Positions 59,139 through 64,000 of a stretch of 64,000 bases of DNA are shown here, one piece after another (position 1 is the first letter of the stretch; every line of letters begins with the position of its first letter). The notes under the pieces are model-generated. The model searched no databases. It had not been told where the DNA came from and saw only the letters and a program-made list of their open reading frames with translations. This stretch comes from an uncultured Microcaldota archaeon (GTDB lineage: Archaea > Micrarchaeota > Micrarchaeia > Norongarragalinales > CAINOH01). Where the stretch lies: positions 74,518 to 138,517 of the forward strand of contig CAINOH010000023.1 of NCBI GenBank assembly GCA_903851445.1. Direction: 5' to 3'. The position numbers and the translations under genes are program-made.

Positions 59139-60086
59139 ATGATTATGACAAACTCAGTTATAGGCGTCTTTTCGCCTGACGAGGAAAAAAGGCAGCACAT
59201 AGCGTCGATGCTCGGGAAGAAGGGCTCCGCTGATGACATCAGCCTGTACAACACCAACTTTGGCGGAAAGCTCGTGACTACTGTCGAGCCCACGCTTTAC
59301 CCTAAAAAGGTCGAGGCGCTTGCATTCTGCGCGTATCTTGCGGACTACTGCATCGTGCACGCTGACGCGCTTACCCCTGAACTTGGGGAAATCATAGTCA
59401 CGCTTGACCTTTTGGGAAAGGACAGGGGCTGCCTTGTTGGCGATAATGTTGACTGGGATATGTTCTGCAAGGGAACCGCACTTGAAAAGTACGAGCGGGT
59501 GGAATCTGATGAGGACGCAAAGCAGAAGGCGCTTGCGTTCGTCCCCGAGCAAAAGGACGCGACTGAAACCGTCGCGGTCATAGACCACGCGTTCGAGGTC
59601 AAGGGAGTGGGCTCGGTTGCGCTCGGGATAATCAAGAGTGGAAAGCTCAAGGTGCACGACAAGCTGCAGGCGTTCCCGTCCGACAGCTTCGTTGAAATAA
59701 GGAGCATCCAGATGCAGGACAAGAATTTTGACGAGGCAGGGCAGTCCGACCGTTTCGGAATCGCGTTCAAGGGGATGAAGTCGGACGACCTCGGGCGAGG
59801 GATGGTCCTTTCGAAGGCATGTCCGACTGCAAGCACGGTCGCTGCAGAGCTTGAAGTTGCGCGCTTCTGCAAGAGGCCGGTTGAGAACGGCGAAGTGATG
59901 CACTTTTGCTGCGGGATGCAGATGGTGCCGGGAAAAATCCAGTCCGAAGGTCCGATTGCAGCAGGAAAGAAAATGAAAGTCACCGCAACTTTCGACCGCA
60001 AGATGGCGCTTCCAAAAGGGGAAACTGTTTTGGCCTGCAGGCTGAACGAAAAAGGCCTGCGGGTGGTTGGAAGGATGCCCGCCTAA
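59139..60086 (+). CDS. EF-1A/EF-Tu-like protein lacking a functional G domain
   Basis: 315 aa from the ATG at 59139 (alternatives 59136 TTG, 59145 ATG). The C-terminal half reads as EF-Tu domains 2 and 3: AFEVKGVGSVALGIIKSGKL, VHDKLQAFPSDSFVEIRSIQ, then FGIAFKGMKSDDLGRGMVLS and a final barrel. The first 140 residues have a degenerate GTPase fold (SVIGVFSPDEEKRQHIASML) with no GxxxxGK[S/T] P-loop, DxxG or NKxD. Archaeal proteins of this kind are known as EF-1A paralogues of unknown role, possibly tRNA- or ribosome-binding. It ends directly against the convergent gmhA stop. Confidence 0.8.
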   Translation: MIMTNSVIGVFSPDEEKRQHIASMLGKKGSADDISLYNTNFGGKLVTTVEPTLYPKKVEALAFCAYLADYCIVHADALTPELGEIIVTLDLLGKDRGCLVGDNVDWDMFCKGTALEKYERVESDEDAKQKALAFVPEQKDATETVAVIDHAFEVKGVGSVALGIIKSGKLKVHDKLQAFPSDSFVEIRSIQMQDKNFDEAGQSDRFGIAFKGMKSDDLGRGMVLSKACPTASTVAAELEVARFCKRPVENGEVMHFCCGMQMVPGKIQSEGPIAAGKKMKVTATFDRKMALPKGETVLACRLNEKGLRVVGRMPA

Positions 60087-60680
60087 TTATTCTTCGCAGA
60101 CGCATCCTTCGATGTACTCTACCAGCACGTGCTGGACGAGCACGTGCGCTTCCTGCACCAAGTACTGCTCGTTGGATGGTATGCGGATGCACGCGTCGCA
60201 GTGCGGCACGAGCCCGCCGCCAGTTGCTCCAGTCAGGCCGATTACGTGCATCTCCTTCTGGTGAGCTGCCTGCACGGCAGCGAGTATGTTCGGCGAGTTG
60301 CCGCTTGTTGTGAATATGACGAACACGTCGCCTTTGTTGCCGAGCGCCTCTATCTGGCGCGAGAACACGCGCTCGAACCCGCGGTTGTTCCCGATTGCAG
60401 TAATCAAAGTCGAGTTGTTTGAGAGCGCGATTGCGGGTATTGCCGGCCTCTCCTTTGCGTGGCGCGAGAGCGTGCCAGTAAGGTCTGACGCGAAGTGGTC
60501 CGCGTTGGACGCGCTGCCGCCGTTGCCGCAGAGCAGTACCTTGTTGCCCGCCTGTATTGCGGAAAGCAGTATCCCTGCCGCCTTGTCGATTTCGTATGCG
60601 CAGGAGTTAAGGTTGTCCTTGACGTCGATTGACTTTTTTATGTGGGCCTTCAGAAGCTCCTCGGGCGTGTTCCTTCTCAT
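60087..60680 (-). CDS. gmhA: Phosphoheptose isomerase, SIS domain
   Basis: 197 aa, the usual size. Converts sedoheptulose 7-phosphate to D-glycero-D-manno-heptose 7-phosphate, the first step of ADP- or GDP-heptose synthesis. Motifs are LLCGNGGSASNADHFASDL (about 48-66), FTTSGNSPNI and GATGGGLVPHCDACIRIPS, with the metal-binding or catalytic His/Glu region EQYLVQEAHVLVQH at the C-terminus. It is divergent from a GT1 gene, 66 bp apart. Other SIS isomerases are possible but the GNGGSA and EAHVLVQH signatures favour GmhA. Confidence 0.9.
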   Translation of the reverse strand: MRRNTPEELLKAHIKKSIDVKDNLNSCAYEIDKAAGILLSAIQAGNKVLLCGNGGSASNADHFASDLTGTLSRHAKERPAIPAIALSNNSTLITAIGNNRGFERVFSRQIEALGNKGDVFVIFTTSGNSPNILAAVQAAHQKEMHVIGLTGATGGGLVPHCDACIRIPSNEQYLVQEAHVLVQHVLVEYIEGCVCEE

Positions 60681-60746
60681 AATGACTTTTTGCCTGTCAC
60701 CCTTTTTATGCTATTGAGTAGTAAGGATTCTTTGGCAGGGAAAACG

Positions 60747-61940
60747 ATGTCCAAAAGAAAGAAAGCCTCCGGCGCGAAACTGAAGATAGCACTCTACGTC
60801 CCGTGGATTTACCAGAAGGGAGGAGTAGAGCGCACCTGGCTCGAGCTCATCCGCCGCAGCAGGCACGACTGGACGGTATTCACGCACCGCTACGAGCCCC
60901 AGACCACTTTCCCCGAGTTCTCAAGGCTCAAGGTAATCGAGCTTGGAAAGGTGCCGCTACAGCGCGACTACGGCGCCCTCTCAAGCGCGAGCCTTTCGAT
61001 GCTCTCCCAGAAAATAGACCTGTCCGACTTTGACGTGTTCGTGGTCTCGACAGCGGGTTTTGCCGAGTTCATCGCAATACGCAACGACAATATTCCCACA
61101 ATCGCGTTCTGCCACACGCCCCTGCGGGTCGTGCACGACCCCATAATGCGCAAGAGGTACCTTACAGGGAACGCGGCAAAGACCATACCCTTCCAGGTGT
61201 TCGAGCGCGCTTACCGCGTGATGGAAAGGCAGGCGTGGAAAAAATTCAGGTTCGTGGTGCTTGCAAGCGAGGAAGTCGCCTCGAGGATACTCGCAGCGGG
61301 CCTGGCCGGCCGCGAGAAGCTCGAGTTTCTCAAGTACGGCGTTGACACGCAGAAGTTTGCGAACCCCAAAAGGTACGGCGATTTCTTCCTGCTCCCGGGC
61401 AGGATAAACTGGACAAAGAACGTCGAACTGGGAATACGCGCGTACAAGAGGATGGTAGAAAGCTGCCCGGGCCTGGCGAAATTCCGGCTGGTTGTAGCTG
61501 GCGGGGTTGACGAAAAGAGCAGGGGGTATTACGAGTACCTGAAGGCCAAGTTCGAAAAGCACAGCAAGGGAAAAATCACGCTTGTCGAAGACCCGTCGGA
61601 CGAAGAGCTGCTCAAGCTTTATTCGACGTGCTACTGCGTCCTGTTCACTGCGGTAAACGAGGACTGGGGGCTCATCCCGATAGAGGCGATGTCTTTCTCC
61701 AAGCCAGTGATTGCCGCAAACCAGGGCGGCCCGGCAGAAAGCATAGTGGACGGGGTGACCGGCTTCCTTGCAGAGCCGGACGAACAGGATTTTGCGGCCA
61801 AAATGGCGGTTGTTGCAAAGGACGGAAAGCTTGCAAGGAAGCTTGGCGCAGAAGGCCGGAAGCGAGCAATGCAATTTGACTGGGCCAACTCGGCAAAGAG
61901 GATGGACGAGCTTGTGGGAAAGGCCGCATCGGGCCGCTGA
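60747..61940 (+). CDS. Glycosyltransferase family 1 (GT-B fold)
   Basis: 397 aa from the ATG at 60747, which follows a TATA-like TTTTTATG by about 40 nt and an SD-like GGCAGGGA by a few bases. GT4/GT1-type features are WIYQKGGVERTWLELIR at the N-terminus, the inter-domain GRINWTKNVELGIRAYKRMV, and the donor-binding FTAVNEDWGLIPIEAMSFSK followed by NQGGPAESI. It transfers a sugar from a nucleotide donor to a glycan or lipid at the inner membrane face. No transmembrane helix. Followed after 9 nt by the PfkB gene, so it leads a three-gene operon. Confidence 0.9.
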   Translation: MSKRKKASGAKLKIALYVPWIYQKGGVERTWLELIRRSRHDWTVFTHRYEPQTTFPEFSRLKVIELGKVPLQRDYGALSSASLSMLSQKIDLSDFDVFVVSTAGFAEFIAIRNDNIPTIAFCHTPLRVVHDPIMRKRYLTGNAAKTIPFQVFERAYRVMERQAWKKFRFVVLASEEVASRILAAGLAGREKLEFLKYGVDTQKFANPKRYGDFFLLPGRINWTKNVELGIRAYKRMVESCPGLAKFRLVVAGGVDEKSRGYYEYLKAKFEKHSKGKITLVEDPSDEELLKLYSTCYCVLFTAVNEDWGLIPIEAMSFSKPVIAANQGGPAESIVDGVTGFLAEPDEQDFAAKMAVVAKDGKLARKLGAEGRKRAMQFDWANSAKRMDELVGKAASGR

Positions 61941-61949
61941 GATTTTTTG

Positions 61950-62873
61950 GTGACTTGCCCCTTGATTACTTGCGTAGGCTCAATAGCGCTTGACACGACA
62001 AAGACCGCAGAAGCGGTTGCAAGCGAAATACCCGGGGGCTCCGCAGTACACTTTGCGCTCGCCTCCTCGCTTCTTTCAAAAACATCCATAGTATCCTGCG
62101 TTGGGGGCGACTTCCCGAAGGCTTTCCTTGAGAAGATGTCCAAGCGGGGCATCGACGTTTCCAACATAGGGATAGCAAAGAACGAAAAGACGTTCCGCTA
62201 CCACTCCACGTTTTCCGAGGACTTCCAGGACCGGTCGTCGGACCTTACGGCATTGAACGTGTTCGAGAAGTTTGAGCCCAAGCTCACCGCGGCCCAAAGA
62301 AAAGCCGAGATTGCATTCATCGGAACATTGTCACCGCGCATACAGCTTTCGGTAATCGACCAGATGGAAAAGCCAAAGCTCGTTGCGATGGACACCATAG
62401 AGTTCTTCATCAAGAGCGACCTGCAGGGCGTGCTTGACGTGCTTTCAAAGGTGGATTGCGCAATACTCAACGAGTCCGAGGCGCGGATGCTCTGCGGAAA
62501 AGCGAACCTCGTTGCAGCCGGAAAGGAAGTGCTCAAGATGGGGCCTGAGCTCTGCATAATCAAGAAGGGCGAGCACGGCAGCATACTCTTTACAAAGGAC
62601 GGCCAGCCGCACCCCTTCCCGGGGTTCCCGCTTGAATGCATCGTTGACCCGACTGGCGCAGGCGATGCCTTCGCAGGAGGGTTCCTGGGCTACCTGGCGT
62701 CCTGCGGGTGCTCAAGAAAGAGGCAGGACCTTTCGCGGGCGGTGGCGTGGGGGACCGTGATGGGCTCGATTGCAGTCGAGGCATTCGGGACGGACTCGCT
62801 CTTGAAGACAGACAGGAAAACAGCGCAGGAACGGTACGACATCTACCGCTCGCTTATGCACTACGAGGAATGA
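61950..62873 (+). CDS. PfkB family sugar kinase
   Basis: 307 aa from a GTG at 61950 (a TTG directly before is possible). Ribokinase fold with CVGSIALDTT, EIPGGSAVHFALA and VDPTGAGDAFAGGF (about 232-245, catalytic Asp near 239). It is more divergent in the lid region than the PfkB protein at 48942. Sitting between two glycosyltransferases and near gmhA, it could phosphorylate a sugar for nucleotide activation, for example heptose 7-phosphate; this is inference. Its stop overlaps the next start (ATGA). Confidence 0.86.
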   Translation: MTCPLITCVGSIALDTTKTAEAVASEIPGGSAVHFALASSLLSKTSIVSCVGGDFPKAFLEKMSKRGIDVSNIGIAKNEKTFRYHSTFSEDFQDRSSDLTALNVFEKFEPKLTAAQRKAEIAFIGTLSPRIQLSVIDQMEKPKLVAMDTIEFFIKSDLQGVLDVLSKVDCAILNESEARMLCGKANLVAAGKEVLKMGPELCIIKKGEHGSILFTKDGQPHPFPGFPLECIVDPTGAGDAFAGGFLGYLASCGCSRKRQDLSRAVAWGTVMGSIAVEAFGTDSLLKTDRKTAQERYDIYRSLMHYEE

Positions 62874-63598
62874 GATTGCCTATGGACGGAAAGCATCACC
62901 TTGGAAAGGGATTGTCGATAATCATCCCCACGCTCAACGAGGCCGCGCTGATTGAGGACGTCCTCATCACCGCAATCAAGGCTGCTCCGGAGGCGGAAAT
63001 CATTGTTGTTGACGGCGGGTCAAAGGACGGAACCCAAAGGATTGCCAGAAAGTATGCCAGAGTCATACGCGCGCACGGCCGGGTGGGAGCTGCAAGGAAC
63101 GCCGGGGCGAAGCTTGCGAGGAACGGCCTGCTTTTGTTCCTGGACGCGGACACCTACCTTACCGAGCACTACCTCTTCAGGACGATGCAGGCGCTCTCGG
63201 ACCCGGAGGTGGTGGGCGCTGGTGGAAAAATCATGCCCGAACACCTGGACATTGCCGAACGGGCCATGTTCGAGGTTTTCAACATGATGATTGCGGCAAG
63301 CTTTGCAATCGGAAAGCCGAACCTTGCCGGCACGTGCGTGATGTACAGAAAAAGCGCATTCCAGAAAGTGGGCGGTTTCGACGAGAGCCGCGCGGCTTCC
63401 GAGGACTTCGACCTGTGCGAGCGCATAGCAAAGGTGGGCAAGGTCAGGTTCATATGGACGATTACCGCAAGGACGTCCAAGCGAAGGCTTTCCGAGATGG
63501 GCCTGCTTGGCCTTCTTGCCGACTGGACGCGCACAACGGCAAAGTACCTGCTCGGGATAAAGGAGGGCAATTACGCCGCGATACGCGAAAAGAAATGA
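62870..63598 (+). CDS. Glycosyltransferase family 2 (GT-A fold)
   Basis: 242 aa from the ATG at 62870, coupled to the PfkB stop by ATGA overlap; a second ATG lies 12 nt downstream. Motifs are LSIIIPTLNEAALIEDVL, EIIVVDGGSKDGTQ, ALLLFLDADTYL-like (LLLFLDADT, the DxD metal site) and GGFDESRAASEDFDLCERI (ED acid-base region). Processive enzyme features are absent. It probably transfers a sugar to a lipid or protein acceptor at the membrane. Family certain, acceptor unknown. Confidence 0.9.
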   Translation: MRLPMDGKHHLGKGLSIIIPTLNEAALIEDVLITAIKAAPEAEIIVVDGGSKDGTQRIARKYARVIRAHGRVGAARNAGAKLARNGLLLFLDADTYLTEHYLFRTMQALSDPEVVGAGGKIMPEHLDIAERAMFEVFNMMIAASFAIGKPNLAGTCVMYRKSAFQKVGGFDESRAASEDFDLCERIAKVGKVRFIWTITARTSKRRLSEMGLLGLLADWTRTTAKYLLGIKEGNYAAIREKK

Positions 63599-63610
63599 CC
63601 GCTTTTTATT

Positions 63611-64000
63611 TCATCCTGCAAGGAGCGCAAATGCAGGCGCGAGCATAAACATGAACGCGTACCAGAACATCCACACCGCGCCGATTACGTCGCCCCGCAG
63701 CAGGGAAAACACCGTCAGGCCCAGAAAGAGGAGCGCGTAGGAAAAGTCCATCCAGGTGAGCGCTAGCGCGCCAAGCGCCGATCCTGTGCGCCTCTTGGCC
63801 TTCTGGGTCACCGCAACCTCCGATATGGAACGCGTTGATGCCGAGAGCGCGGCTTCGCTGCGCACAACCAAAAGCGAGAGGTTCAGAAGCCCGGCCAGGA
63901 TGCCGGTTGCAACCGCGCCGAAATACACGCAGGAAGTCACGACCAGGCTGGCCAGGTTGGCGCCGAAAGTCTGCAGGTTCTCAAAAAGAGTTGGTGAGGA
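63611..64000 (-). CDS. Polytopic membrane protein (N-terminus outside window)
   Basis: The frame stays open to the window edge, so the start is missing; 129 codons are seen. Three or four hydrophobic helices (YFGAVATGILAGLLNLSLLV, ALTWMDFSYALLFLGLTVF, AVWMFWYAFMFMLAPAFALL) alternate with a basic loop (TQKAKRRTGS). No family recognised. It converges on the GT2 gene with 12 nt between stops. Confidence 0.65.
   Translation of the reverse strand, partial: SSPTLFENLQTFGANLASLVVTSCVYFGAVATGILAGLLNLSLLVVRSEAALSASTRSISEVAVTQKAKRRTGSALGALALTWMDFSYALLFLGLTVFSLLRGDVIGAVWMFWYAFMFMLAPAFALLAG

Noticed and set aside
59154-59903. 249-codon open frame antisense to the EF-1A-like gene
   Set aside because: Shadow of a gene with clear EF-Tu domain 2/3 motifs on the other strand.

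Overview
The window is from an archaeal chromosome, most likely a small-genome DPANN-type lineage such as Diapherotrites or Micrarchaeota; that placement is inference. Archaeal markers seen are an archaeal LeuRS with N-terminal extension, archaeal class I FBP aldolase and short triosephosphate isomerase, Alba, DUF424, DUF460, an archaeosortase, a tRNA with a bulge-helix-bulge intron, AT-rich TATA elements about 25-30 nt upstream of many starts, and poly-T terminators. GC is moderate and some intergenic and C-terminal coding stretches are clearly AT-richer.

Layout. 1-1491 holds the N-terminal part of a PSP-stalked lipoprotein with S-layer-like features. 1654-5236 holds a CxxC-x17-CxxC zinc protein, a glpX-fba gluconeogenic operon and an unusual ribbon-helix-helix/sugar nucleotidyltransferase fusion. 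5247-6908 is a toxin-antitoxin island: a RelE-like pair divergent from a wHTH-MNT/HEPN pair, with palindromes around the shared promoter. 6940-10287 has DUF424 and four poorly characterised, partly membrane-anchored proteins. 10305-40272, nearly half the window, is a co-directional array of four giant surface proteins (2917, 2542, 2160 and 2225 aa), each with a short cytoplasmic tail, one N-terminal membrane anchor, carboxypeptidase-regulatory-like/Ig-like repeats, a proline-serine/threonine stalk and a divergent C-terminal part. The last two are a tandem duplication. Next to them lie a DUF457 membrane protein, a membrane-anchored exported protein and an archaeosortase.

42735-54515 is mainly housekeeping: leuS, NAD(P)HX dehydratase, alba, DUF460, two anchored proteins, a PfkB kinase, a divergent GPN-loop-like NTPase, tpiA and argS. 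54694-55858 has tRNA-Asn and a second wHTH-MNT/HEPN module. 55933-59019 has a CDF metal transporter, a lipocalin-like protein and a tRNA-Gly(CCC) with a 34-nt D-arm intron, whose 5' end is overlapped by a LAGLIDADG endonuclease gene. 59139-64000 has an EF-1A-like protein without a G domain, then a glycan cluster (gmhA, GT1, PfkB kinase, GT2) and a partial membrane protein.

How they may work together: central carbon enzymes feed sugar phosphates; GmhA, PfkB kinases, the nucleotidyltransferase and glycosyltransferases could make activated sugars for decorating the sequon-rich giant surface proteins. Mobile or defence-type elements (two HEPN/MNT modules, RelE pair, homing endonuclease) are interspersed.
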